Assembly (NCBI RefSeq): GCF_014837065.1
Contig: NZ_JACSPP010000031.1
Coordinates: 1-41,218, forward strand
Direction: 5' to 3'
DNA length: 41,218 nucleotides
Source: Phocaeicola intestinalis
Lineage (GTDB): Bacteria; Bacteroidota; Bacteroidia; Bacteroidales; Bacteroidaceae
The translations under genes and the position numbers were made by a program. The notes beneath the pieces are model-generated. The model did no database searches, was not told where the DNA came from, and worked only from the letters and a program-made list of their open reading frames with translations. Positions 16,686 through 25,058 of the stretch are shown one piece after another. Numbering within the stretch: position 1 is the stretch's first letter; each line of letters begins with the position of its first letter.

Positions 16686-18260
16686 TTATTCGAAGATGGT
16701 GACTACAGGGAATACCACAGCGGAAGCACCTGTTCCAATGGTTTCAGGACTACCGGATGTTCCATCTGTAATATTATAAATAATACCCTGAAGTCCTTCT
16801 GCGGTTACCGTAGAAGATGCGCAATAGTAATTACCCGTATAAGCAGCTTTCAGCGCAGCAATCAAGTCTGCATTTGTTGTAGCCAAAGCTGCCTGCAGCT
16901 GTGCAAGGGAAGGAATATACCATTCGCTCAAGTTTTCTGATGCTGTAGCTTCTACCAGACTGTTATTAAAGAATGAGTTGAACATCTGATAAGCTGTAGC
17001 ATCACTTGCCGTTCCTAGAGCCGTTTCAATAGCAGTACTGAAAGCCAATCCAGCATATGCATTAGCAGCATCATCTGTTACTGCCAGACCCAAATCTGTA
17101 TAAGTATCTACTCTGTTACGATTCGTAGCCTTATTTAATGACATGGCGTATGCCTCTACAGTCTTACCTTCTGCATAAGTAGAGTTATCATTTTGACCTC
17201 CTAATGCGAATACCACAGCGATAGCTTCTTCAGCAGTTGCTACTTTTTCACCATTGGTATTGATATAGTCGCCTACTGCAAGCTCAGTAGAAGGTGTCGG
17301 GTCTGTTCCGGGTTCTTCTGTTCCGCCTTCTTCACCAGTATATTCATTGTCGATGATAATGTCTACTTTAATAGTTTCATCTCCCGGTTGAACAGGATTA
17401 TCTTCATCCGGTGTTAAATAAACGGCATTGTTGGAAGAAGAAGCCTTTTCTTGCATTTCAGCAGCTGTTATTGAAATGCTCTTGCCTATCTCATCCGAAG
17501 CACTTGTAAATTTAATATTCGTATTCTTTGTTACTGTACTGTTCACGGGGAACACATAGCAGTAAAAAGCCAAATCGCCTGTAGATACATTCAATGTTTC
17601 ATTGATGTTCAACTGAAGAGTTACAGCAGCTGATGCGGTTTGATTCAATACGCTATATCCTTGCATAGCATTGATGCTCGGAGTAATGATATCCAGTCCG
17701 GTCAATCCCAATTTCTCCAGATCTGAAGCCTTGATGGCAATGCGGCTAAAAGGACGCTTCAAAGTAATGCTACCACCAATATTTGCAGCACTTGCCACAG
17801 CACAAAAAGCATCGGCAGCAGGATTGTTAAAAAGCTTTACATTCTTATTCAAATTGTATTTCACTTCAAGCAAACTTGTCGCATTATAGAGAGCGGACTT
17901 ACTCGCTTCAATATCACTTCCTTCTACATAGTCTGCCCAAAACAGATAGTTGGCTGCACCTTCCGGAGCTTCAAACTCAAAGCTTGCCTTGCCATCCGTT
18001 ACAGCAACGATTTCATTAAAACCTTCAATCAATGTGCCTTCCGCATTTACCGCCTGGCAAATACAACGCATTACATAGCCTTCTACATCTAATGATTGGC
18101 TCGCACGAGTGACAAGCGCTTCATCCGAAACATTCACGCTCAGTCTTACCATACCGTCATTACTACCCGTACCTGAGGTAGAAACAATCTCTTCTTGGCT
18201 ACAAGATGCGAAAAGCATCCCGAATACTGCCAACAACGAATACAAAAAATTCTTTTTCAT
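16686..18260 (-). CDS. Fimbrillin-like lipoprotein with C-terminal DUF1566-like domain
   Basis: This 524-residue protein starts with a lipoprotein signal (FASC, Cys20). The N-terminal half has the fimbrillin-like pattern of Bacteroidales: 'VRLSVNVSDEALVTRA', then a beta domain with 'YLFWADYVEG' (about 40-300), as in DUF6562 or Mfa-type subunits. An acidic/Pro linker (GTEEPGTDPTPSTE, about 310-325) leads to a C-terminal domain with 'WYIPSLAQLQAAL' and 'YYCASSTVTAEG', which resembles the DUF1566 fold found at tips of fimbriae and in surface adhesins. A processing arginine (VTRAS) sits near residue 52, where FimA-type pilins are matured. The likely role is a surface stalk or tip subunit. It is the last gene of the three-gene cassette. 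Exact family is not certain. Confidence 0.75.
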   Translation of the reverse strand: MKKNFLYSLLAVFGMLFASCSQEEIVSTSGTGSNDGMVRLSVNVSDEALVTRASQSLDVEGYVMRCICQAVNAEGTLIEGFNEIVAVTDGKASFEFEAPEGAANYLFWADYVEGSDIEASKSALYNATSLLEVKYNLNKNVKLFNNPAADAFCAVASAANIGGSITLKRPFSRIAIKASDLEKLGLTGLDIITPSINAMQGYSVLNQTASAAVTLQLNINETLNVSTGDLAFYCYVFPVNSTVTKNTNIKFTSASDEIGKSISITAAEMQEKASSSNNAVYLTPDEDNPVQPGDETIKVDIIIDNEYTGEEGGTEEPGTDPTPSTELAVGDYINTNGEKVATAEEAIAVVFALGGQNDNSTYAEGKTVEAYAMSLNKATNRNRVDTYTDLGLAVTDDAANAYAGLAFSTAIETALGTASDATAYQMFNSFFNNSLVEATASENLSEWYIPSLAQLQAALATTNADLIAALKAAYTGNYYCASSTVTAEGLQGIIYNITDGTSGSPETIGTGASAVVFPVVTIFE

Positions 18261-18315
18261 GTGGTTAAGGATTTAAGTTAATATTATAAGTTAATATTAT
18301 AGTTTATGGTTATTC

Positions 18316-19380
18316 TTATTCTACTGTAACACCAAGATCGGTTTCGTTATCGTAATCCGGATCTATGCCGATTCCGCCTTCATCTTCTCCGGGTTCATCT
18401 CCTCCTTGTCCACCTTGGTCATCACCGGTCAGGAACTCACCCGTCCATACGGTATTCTTGCCCCGTTCAAGCGGTACATTGAGTACGGAATTGGCTACGG
18501 TTACGTTTTCTTCGTTCACGATTTCAATTTCCATCGGGACGGAAGCGGAACCCTCGTTGGATACAAATACATAATCGAACCCTACACGAAGTTCGTCAGT
18601 ACCTTCCTCGGGCAATTCGAACGAAGTGTTATATTGCATGTACATCAGCGAGTGCTTAGGCACATTATCAAGGGCGTTATAGCCTACCGGCAAATAACCG
18701 CTATACTTGATACGCGCGGTAAAGGTTTCGCCATTGACTTCACCATCGGCTACACGTTGCAGGAAGTCTGCCACATCGGTTGCAATCAGTTCGTAACGTG
18801 CCACGGGACGTTGGAGCGTTACATCCTGCTCGACCACCGCTCCCCACTGGTCAGCGTAAGCGGTAAGGTCGAGGGATGTAGTGCCCACAAACACATCTTT
18901 ATATTCAGTATTGCCCGTATGAGAAGCACGGTTCGGGATTACAGGTACCAGACTTTGGGTGTTGTAGTGCAAATCTTCTTCGGGAGTCTCGGCACTTACA
19001 TAGTCTTTCCATACCACCAACTGGTAGGAACGGGCATGCAGTTTCATGCTGACCGGCAAAGAAAGATGCGTGCGGTCGGTAATGTTCTCTACAAACACCT
19101 GTCTTGCCACAGGCTGGCGGTTGAAGTATGCCTCTACAATGAAACGGTGCAGGTAATCGGTATTGGCAGAAACCCGCGCACTGCTATTCTCCTCATTTCC
19201 CTGCTCGGGCAAATTCAAGTCGAGCGTCAGGTTTACTTCCACATTCACTTCTGTCGGGTCTACACCCAGCTCGCCATCGGCGGTCAGTTCGGGTTCCTCG
19301 TGCAAGGTGCAGGCAGCCATCAGGAAGGGCAATGCCAACAAGCCTGACCAAAACTTTCGTATATGTCTGTTTCTTTTCAT
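18316..19380 (-). CDS. Fimbrillin-like lipoprotein, DUF6562/FimB-Mfa2-like
   Basis: This 354-residue protein has a lipoprotein signal (LMAAC, Cys24) and a beta-rich body with 'YLHRFIVEAYFNRQPVARQVF', 'LPVSMKLHARSYQLVVWKDYV' and 'YKDVFVGTTSLDL', a layout seen in anchor-type fimbrial proteins (FimB/Mfa2) and DUF6562 lipoproteins. The 'yqLVVWKDYV' segment parallels 'YLFWADYV' of the next gene, suggesting related domains. The C-terminus is acidic and Gly-rich (GDDQGGQGGDEPGEDEGG), a likely flexible tail. It lies between the DUF3575 gene (22-base gap) and the larger fimbrillin-like gene (55-base gap). A role as pilus base or surface glycan-binding protein is inferred; no dedicated SGBP is otherwise seen in this PUL. 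Confidence 0.72.
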   Translation of the reverse strand: MKRNRHIRKFWSGLLALPFLMAACTLHEEPELTADGELGVDPTEVNVEVNLTLDLNLPEQGNEENSSARVSANTDYLHRFIVEAYFNRQPVARQVFVENITDRTHLSLPVSMKLHARSYQLVVWKDYVSAETPEEDLHYNTQSLVPVIPNRASHTGNTEYKDVFVGTTSLDLTAYADQWGAVVEQDVTLQRPVARYELIATDVADFLQRVADGEVNGETFTARIKYSGYLPVGYNALDNVPKHSLMYMQYNTSFELPEEGTDELRVGFDYVFVSNEGSASVPMEIEIVNEENVTVANSVLNVPLERGKNTVWTGEFLTGDDQGGQGGDEPGEDEGGIGIDPDYDNETDLGVTVE

Positions 19381-19402
19381 GGAATGTTCGTTTTAAGTTC
19401 GT

Positions 19403-20164
19403 TTAAAAACGGTATACTAATGATGCACCTACCTTTGTCGGTCCCCAATAATGGCGGATGCGGGTGTCTATCTGCGCTCCGTTGTCTATATTATAATAGG
19501 TATCATACTTCATATTGGCATATCCGAAGCCTACGGTAAACTCTGCTCCCCAATGCTCGGACAAGGGAAGCTTATACCCGTAGCTCAATCCGGCTCCTGC
19601 CAACGGACGTCCGGTGTCCTGATAACGGCGGTCATCCCATTTCAAATTGTACCATCCCACATGGGCATGCAAGCCGAAGAAATGGCCTTTGCCGGTTTCC
19701 TGTCCCATCCACCAACGCAATTCGGGCTGGATAGCGGCTACACGTAACGCCTTATCAGGTTTCGCATCCCACAAACTCCACATCACTGGGATATCTACCG
19801 TCATGCGGGAATGCACCTGCACTTCGTAGTCCAAATTCAATACACCGATGGCATCGTAAGCAATGTTGGTCTTCAGCGCCATATAACGTCTGTCTGAAAC
19901 AGATACGGTTTTCTTGTCTTTCTTGCGCTTTTCCGAAGCACGGGCTTTGCCTTGCTCTTTGGCTGGCTTCTCTTTTGTTTGTGCCACATTCTTTTTCGCC
20001 TGTGCTACATTCTTTTTCGCCGAAGGATTGTATACCGCAGTTTCTTCGGGTAAAGCCGAAGTCTGTATGCGGGGCTTCTCTACCGCTTGCGCCATTGCCC
20101 CTAAGGGCAACGCCGCTACGGCAAGAGTAAAGCAGGTATGTAAAAATCGTATTTTTAATCTCAT
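19403..20164 (-). CDS. DUF3575 outer-membrane beta-barrel protein of a fimbria-like cassette
   Basis: The 253-residue protein has a signal peptide (cleavage near AMAQA), a very lysine-rich linker (about 45-85) with the duplicated word KKNVAQ, and a C-terminal barrel-like domain starting 'RYMALKTNIAYDAIGVLNLDYEV' and ending in a terminal aromatic-X-Phe (LVYRF), as outer-membrane proteins do. I recognise DUF3575, which in Bacteroidales usually heads operons of Mfa/Fim-type fimbriae. Both fimbrillin-like genes follow closely. The lysine-rich linker could contact the cell wall or anionic polymers; binding sulfated heparin is speculation. Confidence 0.8.
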   Translation of the reverse strand: MRLKIRFLHTCFTLAVAALPLGAMAQAVEKPRIQTSALPEETAVYNPSAKKNVAQAKKNVAQTKEKPAKEQGKARASEKRKKDKKTVSVSDRRYMALKTNIAYDAIGVLNLDYEVQVHSRMTVDIPVMWSLWDAKPDKALRVAAIQPELRWWMGQETGKGHFFGLHAHVGWYNLKWDDRRYQDTGRPLAGAGLSYGYKLPLSEHWGAEFTVGFGYANMKYDTYYNIDNGAQIDTRIRHYWGPTKVGASLVYRF

Positions 20165-20173
20165 GGCTGTAAA

Positions 20174-20296
20174 TAAGTTTTTTAAGTTCTTAAGTTTGTG
20201 GGTTCTTGAGTTTTTAAGTTTGTGAGTCTTTAAGTTTTTAAGTTTGTGAGTCTTTGAGTTCTACAAACTAAAAAACTAAAAAACTCAAAAACTAAA
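20174..20296. repeat. Low-complexity hairpin tract of TTTAAGTTTGTGAGT words
   Basis: Several TTAAGTTTGTG / GAGTCTTTAAGTT words are followed by their inverted form (CTACAAACTAAAAAACTAAA). The tract fills the gap between lyase A and the DUF3575 gene and probably ends or attenuates the lyase transcript. Confidence 0.65.
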
Positions 20297-20297
20297 A

Positions 20298-22901
20298 TTA
20301 TATTTCCAAGTCGGGCACTACGTCACGCATGGTGGTCACATACCCGTTCTCGTTCACCACGGTTTCTTCTCCTTTATACGTAATGCTTACATCGTCTTTC
20401 GTGCTGCGGATGAAGAACGAAGGCGCTCCGCTTGCCGAGACATTCACGCTGATGAGCCAGCCTCCTGCCTTAATGCGTCCGTCGGAAAGGATTTCGGGGT
20501 CTTTTGCCGGATACTTCAAGGCATGCGTATTGATAATCGTGGCAAAGCGATATACCTTTGCTTTTTCTGATTTCGCCGTAAAGTGCCAATGGTTCGGGTA
20601 TTTCTTAAACTTTCCCTTATCGTCTGCACGGAGCCAGTTGACCGGCGGAACAAAGAACTGGCTTGTCGTATCGGTCTGCAAGGTTCCGGTAGAGAAGATG
20701 TAAGCATCCGATGCGCCACCCCGTCCCGACAAGCCTTGCACATGCACAAAGCGCGGATTGGAAGTATCTACCGTCATCGGCTGTGCCGTAGTATGCAACA
20801 TAAAGGTATAATCAGCCGGTTCTGAAGCTTCCAGCTCGTCATAGATAAAGATAAATCCGGTCTTTCCCAAATTGACAATATGCCGGCGGAACTTGGTGAG
20901 GGGCACATCGTCCCAACCGTTTTCAGGCGTGTATTCCACATCCGAAACCTTGCCACGCTCTAACCACAGCGGAGAAATCACTTTTCCGTAAGCGTTAGAA
21001 GCATCGCCCAACACATAACCTATTTTGTCACTACAATAGTAACGGGGAATCCAACCGTATCCTTCGGTACCAATGCGTTGCCCCATACCGTTTACCAAAA
21101 TGGTGTTGTGAGCGCGGGTCGCACGGTGGCACAACATGCTGTGTACGTCGGTAAACTCGATGTGATGGCCACTGCTATAGAAAATAGGCTTTCCTCCGTA
21201 GAACGTATTGAACGCATTCTGATTCGCCAGCGCATGGGAAGTGCTTCCATACGGGCTGCTCCGGAAGCTCCACATCGCATTGCCTCCTACACGGTCCCAA
21301 TTGGTCTGGTACGAAGCCAAACCTGTTTCGGGGAACACTCTTCCGAAAGGCAAGGCAGTCAATCCCGGACCTTCGGGCAACGGCTTGTCGCATTGCAGAC
21401 GGAACCAAGCCAAATCGCCGGGCTTGTTCAGCAACGCTTTCTTCATGTATTCAGGCTCAACCTTCAACGTGCGGCGCACAAAGTCGGCGGCAAACGAGTT
21501 GTTGGTCAGCTTAGCCAGTGCATCCAGGTAACTGATACGGATGCTGTTGGGGCGTCCTACATTCTGATGAGAGCTGCCGTTTCCTCCCGATTTGGAGAAC
21601 GGAGGCTGCTGGTAAATGGTATACATGATGTTGTTGGTATACCAAGGATCGCTGAAGAAATCATATCCCGTCAGATTGCTATAATAATAAGGCACTTCTA
21701 TCAGCGTACGGGTATTGACCGTAAAATATGAATCGCCGTTGTGCCAGCCGCCGTCTTTGTTCAGCCCGGGGAAACGTGCCCGCCATACATTGTAGCAATA
21801 ATCCGTCCATGTAGCGGCTTCAGGCAAATCGCCATACGTGGCAAATGCAGCCATTGTCAGGATGCGCAGGGTCATCTGCCAGATGTGGTTTTCGGCGATA
21901 TGGTTTTCCAGATAGTTATTGAAATGCTTATACATGGCTCCCCCTTTCTCCCGGATGGCATCCAGCAAGGTTTTCTTCTGCGCGTCGGTCAGCAACTCGT
22001 AAAACGAGTCATACGCCATGGAGCAAAGCGAAAGCAATGCCGAAGCGTTGAAGTCTCCTTTCACATTCTTATCCTTATCCCAGTCGGTCATCTCCAAGAC
22101 ACGTTTAAGAGCCTCATCGGCATACTTCCGGTCTTTCGTCAACAGGTAAGCACGAATCAGCGCCTCGGTATTCCCTTCCTCGGCATCAATGATGCGGCGG
22201 CTCTCGCGGGTAAGGTACGAATTGATTTGCATCTGGTTCGTGAGGTTCTTCACCTGACTGGTATTGATATCCTTCACCGTTTTCATCGGGGTCTGCATCA
22301 CCTTATCGGCACGCTCCAGATACCATTGGTATTCTGCTTTCGGCTTTGCCTGTGCGATAAACGCATCCCAGCCTGCCTTCTGCACCCATATACGAGGATG
22401 GGTTGCAGGCACCTTGGCGATGGCTTCCTTATAAGAAGGCGGACAGAACTTCTTCGGGTTATCCCCCACCGTAAGTTCCTGCGTACTTTGCCATTCTACC
22501 TGCTCGGCTTCATTTACATAGCCGTATTGCCAATACCATTTCCCGGGCGCAAGGTCTTTATCAGGATTATAGAAAGGCCAGCGGGTTTCCACCTGCTTGA
22601 CATCTTTCTTAAACTCTTTGTCACGGGCATAACGAAGCTGATAGTGTAATGTCGTTTTGTCCACCTTACGTACAGATTTCGCGTCCATGCCGTCCAGTAT
22701 ATCCACATTGATATTGGCATCGGCACGAAGCGGCCATTGGAAAGAGACATAACGGTCGTCCACCACCGCCTTATCTTTCGGATAAGGAGTGGCACGCATT
22801 TCATGCATCAAGGTGGTTTCGGTCAGCCTGATGTTCGTCTGGGCAGACGCCCCTACGAAGAATGCGCTCCATAGTAATGCTAAATAAAAGGTCTTCTTCA
22901 T
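20298..22901 (-). CDS. DUF4962 / heparinase II-III family polysaccharide lyase (lyase A)
   Basis: The protein is 867 residues from the chosen ATG (MKKTFYLALLW), with a type I signal (cleavage near GASAQT); the frame is open back to 22979 but that part does not look like a leader. Its layout matches lyase B: an N-terminal DUF4962 beta domain with 'APGKWYWQYGYVNE' (about 30-140), an alpha/alpha toroid with 'ENHIAENHIWQMTLRI', and a beta-sandwich with 'SSPYGSTSHALANQNAF' and 'RAHNTILVNGMGQRIGTEGYG'. It should cleave heparin or heparan sulfate by beta-elimination, perhaps exolytically as in PL15; the subfamily is not proven. Unlike lyase B it is not a lipoprotein, so it is probably soluble in the periplasm. 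The promoter carries the HTCS operator ladder. Confidence 0.87.
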   Translation of the reverse strand: MKKTFYLALLWSAFFVGASAQTNIRLTETTLMHEMRATPYPKDKAVVDDRYVSFQWPLRADANINVDILDGMDAKSVRKVDKTTLHYQLRYARDKEFKKDVKQVETRWPFYNPDKDLAPGKWYWQYGYVNEAEQVEWQSTQELTVGDNPKKFCPPSYKEAIAKVPATHPRIWVQKAGWDAFIAQAKPKAEYQWYLERADKVMQTPMKTVKDINTSQVKNLTNQMQINSYLTRESRRIIDAEEGNTEALIRAYLLTKDRKYADEALKRVLEMTDWDKDKNVKGDFNASALLSLCSMAYDSFYELLTDAQKKTLLDAIREKGGAMYKHFNNYLENHIAENHIWQMTLRILTMAAFATYGDLPEAATWTDYCYNVWRARFPGLNKDGGWHNGDSYFTVNTRTLIEVPYYYSNLTGYDFFSDPWYTNNIMYTIYQQPPFSKSGGNGSSHQNVGRPNSIRISYLDALAKLTNNSFAADFVRRTLKVEPEYMKKALLNKPGDLAWFRLQCDKPLPEGPGLTALPFGRVFPETGLASYQTNWDRVGGNAMWSFRSSPYGSTSHALANQNAFNTFYGGKPIFYSSGHHIEFTDVHSMLCHRATRAHNTILVNGMGQRIGTEGYGWIPRYYCSDKIGYVLGDASNAYGKVISPLWLERGKVSDVEYTPENGWDDVPLTKFRRHIVNLGKTGFIFIYDELEASEPADYTFMLHTTAQPMTVDTSNPRFVHVQGLSGRGGASDAYIFSTGTLQTDTTSQFFVPPVNWLRADDKGKFKKYPNHWHFTAKSEKAKVYRFATIINTHALKYPAKDPEILSDGRIKAGGWLISVNVSASGAPSFFIRSTKDDVSITYKGEETVVNENGYVTTMRDVVPDLEI

Positions 22902-22927
22902 CGGTGTTTTTGTTTTTTTCGTTGTTG

Positions 22928-22935
22928 CAAAAATA
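22928..22935 (-). promoter_or_regulatory. -7 promoter element for lyase A
   Basis: TATTTTTG on the minus strand fits TAnnTTTG and lies 26 bases before the start. Confidence 0.6.
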
Positions 22936-22977
22936 ACCAATACTTCGCTGATAGGCTTACACAAATGTTTTGTTTTC

Positions 22978-23040
22978 ATTCAAAATCCAGCAAAGAATGT
23001 TCGATATTGTCTAATACATTTTTAAATTTGTGCAAAATGT
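22978..23040 (-). promoter_or_regulatory. HTCS operator: 21-bp direct repeats upstream of lyase A
   Basis: Copies start at 22978 (ATTCAAAATCCAGCAAAG), 22999 (GTTCGATATTGT) and 23020 (TTTTAAATTTGTGCAAAATG), exactly 21 bases apart. The first begins 42 bases from the -7 element. The copies are more diverged than at the other promoters. Confidence 0.6.
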
Positions 23041-23048
23041 CTGTTCTT

Positions 23049-24401
23049 TTAATCCTTTGGAATATATTTCTCTTTGAAATGAGTGGCTGCAGACGGATGG
23101 CAACGCATCCATTCGTCAAGCAAGGCACGATGCTCACGAACAATGGTTGAATACTTTTCTTCTACTGCCAGATTACGCATTTCTCCCCGGTCGGTACGCA
23201 TATCGTAAAGCTGCTCGCGGTTCTTTCCGGTATCATACAAGACGTATTTATAATAAGGTGTACGCACCATCCAGCCCAATGTGCCTGCAGTCTCTCCGAA
23301 GAAGGTTTCGGTCACCACGTACGGGCGGTGCGCCTTTGCCGTATCTCCCTCCTCTGCCACCTCACGGAAGCTGACTCCCTGACGTCCCGAAGGCACTTCC
23401 ACTTCCGCCCAGTCGCATACGCTCGGCATCAGGTCTTCTCCATTATTGATGAACTGGGGCAATACCTTTCCCGCATTCTTCCCGCTGGGAAGGCAAACGA
23501 TAAAAGGCACGTTCACCACCTCTTCATACAGGGCGGTTTTCTGGTTCCATTGGTGTGCGCCGCATCCGTCTCCGTGGTCGCTGGTAAAGATAACCACGGT
23601 ATTCTCCCACAAGCCCTGCTTGTCCACCTCATCCAGAATCTTCCCGATTTCCTTGTCCACCGCTTCAATCAGGCGGTAATACGCATTGCGGTACCGACGC
23701 CAGTCGTCCGGCGTGAAAGTCACGGTCGGATAAAGCCGATGGTTCTGCCTGCGCTCGAAAGCCAGGGCGTCGGCATCATACGGATTGACCGCAAAATTGG
23801 CAGGCAAGCCGGGACAATCTTCAAGCGCCGGCTCTTCGAACGAAGCATAGGGCGGATTCTGATGACGCGCATACTCGCAAATGTTATGCGGATTATCGAA
23901 AGAGGCGACCAGGAAGAAAGGCTGTTCGGAATTGCGACGCAAGAAGGCAACACATGCCTCGGCAAGACCGAAATCATTATGCCCGTGCAGGTTCTCGAAA
24001 CCGAAAGCCTCCTTCGCCGGCAAGGAATTGGTATGCGCGTGCCATTTCCCGGCATATGCGCATTCGTATCCGCTTTCTTCCAATAACGTGCCCAATGTCC
24101 GTGTGCGAATAGAGTCGGGCATGGGTGTCCCGTTCTCGGTCAGTCCCACCTGACCGGGCGTGTATCCCGTAAACATGGACGAACGCGAGGGACCGCTCAA
24201 GGGCATGCTGCAATAAGCGTTCGAGAAACGCACGCCCCTCTGGGCAAGCCGGTCCATATTGGGGGTATGCACCTCTTCATTTCCGGCACAACTCATTGCC
24301 GTAGCGGTCTGCTGGTCGGTCATAATATAAAGGATATTGGGTCGCTCCTGTGCCATCAGTGCAGCAGGGGCAAAGAGGGAATAGATAATAAATGGTTTCA
24401 T
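23049..24401 (-). CDS. S1-family sulfatase, serine type
   Basis: The protein is 450 residues from the chosen ATG (MKPFIIYSLF), with a signal peptide ending near ALMAQ, so it is periplasmic. The alkaline-phosphatase-like sulfatase fold is clear: 'PNILYIMTDQQ' (metal Asp29), the activation motif SGPSRSSMFTG with Ser69 as the residue turned into formylglycine, 'YAGKWHAH' (Lys/His pocket), and 'FTSDHGDGCGAHQ' (metal Asp/His). A serine in place of cysteine is common in Bacteroides and needs the anaerobic maturase anSME. It should remove a sulfate from heparin-derived sugars; 6-O on glucosamine and 2-O on the uronate are both possible and the sequence alone does not let me choose. First gene of the PUL on this side, with its own operator-bearing promoter. 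Confidence 0.93.
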   Translation of the reverse strand: MKPFIIYSLFAPAALMAQERPNILYIMTDQQTATAMSCAGNEEVHTPNMDRLAQRGVRFSNAYCSMPLSGPSRSSMFTGYTPGQVGLTENGTPMPDSIRTRTLGTLLEESGYECAYAGKWHAHTNSLPAKEAFGFENLHGHNDFGLAEACVAFLRRNSEQPFFLVASFDNPHNICEYARHQNPPYASFEEPALEDCPGLPANFAVNPYDADALAFERRQNHRLYPTVTFTPDDWRRYRNAYYRLIEAVDKEIGKILDEVDKQGLWENTVVIFTSDHGDGCGAHQWNQKTALYEEVVNVPFIVCLPSGKNAGKVLPQFINNGEDLMPSVCDWAEVEVPSGRQGVSFREVAEEGDTAKAHRPYVVTETFFGETAGTLGWMVRTPYYKYVLYDTGKNREQLYDMRTDRGEMRNLAVEEKYSTIVREHRALLDEWMRCHPSAATHFKEKYIPKD

Positions 24402-24419
24402 AGCGATTATCGTTTTTGA

Positions 24420-24427
24420 CAAAAGTA
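24420..24427 (-). promoter_or_regulatory. -7 promoter element for the sulfatase
   Basis: TACTTTTG on the minus strand fits TAnnTTTG, 18 bases before the start. Confidence 0.62.
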
Positions 24428-24448
24428 ACCGTTCTCCCTCAAAAACGA

Positions 24449-24531
24449 CTTCAACAACCTGCAACGTTCTTTCAAATCCGTGCACCGGCTTTCACTTTTA
24501 TGCAAAATACTTTCGAATCTGTACAATTCTG
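24449..24531 (-). promoter_or_regulatory. HTCS operator: 21-bp direct repeats upstream of the sulfatase
   Basis: Copies start at 24470 (TTTCAAATCCGTGCACCGGC), 24490 (TTTCACTTTTATGCAAAATA) and 24511 (TTTCGAATCTGTACAATTC), with a weaker one at 24449. The 24470 copy begins exactly 42 bases from the -7 element, and the 20- then 21-base steps equal those at the GH88 promoter. Confidence 0.7.
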
Positions 24532-24582
24532 CCAAAGATAGTACTTCCGGAAGATTTTTATAAGTAACTCGCCTATATCATG

Positions 24583-24695
24583 GCACACAGACGCTATTTT
24601 AATGTACCAATGAATAATAAGGGCAATGTGCTAATTTATTCTCACATTAGCACATTGTTTATTTGTCTCTGTGTATTCTTGCGTAGTCTGTGTCC
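24583..24695. repeat. Long imperfect hairpin in the gap between the PUL and the next gene
   Basis: The inner arms CAATGTGCTAAT (24624-24635) and 24646-24657 are perfect inverted copies. Outer words GCACACAGACGC and GCGTAGTCTGTGT pair with a small bulge. It marks the right boundary of the PUL; no gene is seen in 24532-24720. Confidence 0.65.
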
Positions 24696-24720
24696 AATGA
24701 TAGCATCAACAAATCTTGAT

Positions 24721-24954
24721 TTAAACGAGATACCTCTTCCTCAGATACTTCACCCACTCCTGGTGCTTGCATGACTTGAATACCTTTTCTATCCTATTAA
24801 ACAGCCATTCGTAAGTCAAATCAATGAAAGTATCTTTGCCTACATCGGTAAGCAATGATTTATATTCGGGTATGGCATACTCGCGGAAATGCTTGTTGCC
24901 TTGTGGGTAAAGATGGATATGGTGAAAATACTGAATATCTCCTTTGCACAGCAT
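24721..24954 (-). pseudogene. Short ORF, possible C-terminal remnant of a larger gene
   Basis: A 77-residue reading (from MLCKGDIQYFHHIHLYPQGN to KYLRKRYLV) is charged and aromatic, has no signal peptide, and ends in a basic tail. The coding-like character extends upstream of the ATG in frame (KLIICDKFGVITYRG) until a stop, which suggests the 5' part of a longer gene was lost. The phrases FREYAIPEYKSLL and DTFIDLTYEWLF look like the end of a folded enzyme, perhaps a nuclease-like protein, but I do not recognise it firmly. Confidence 0.4.
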
Positions 24955-25058
24955 ACCCCTATATGTGATTACGCCAAATTTGTCGCAAATGATTAGCTTT
25001 TATGAAAGAAACAATGTCTAATTCCCCGAACCATTATGCTGTTGTTATTATTCAGATA

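Noticed and set aside
24449..24531. Possible CRISPR or phage attachment repeats
   Set aside because: The same pattern recurs at three other promoters at a fixed distance from the -7 element, which fits an operator.
24721..24954. Toxin-antitoxin component
   Set aside because: There is no partner gene and no recognisable toxin or antitoxin fold.
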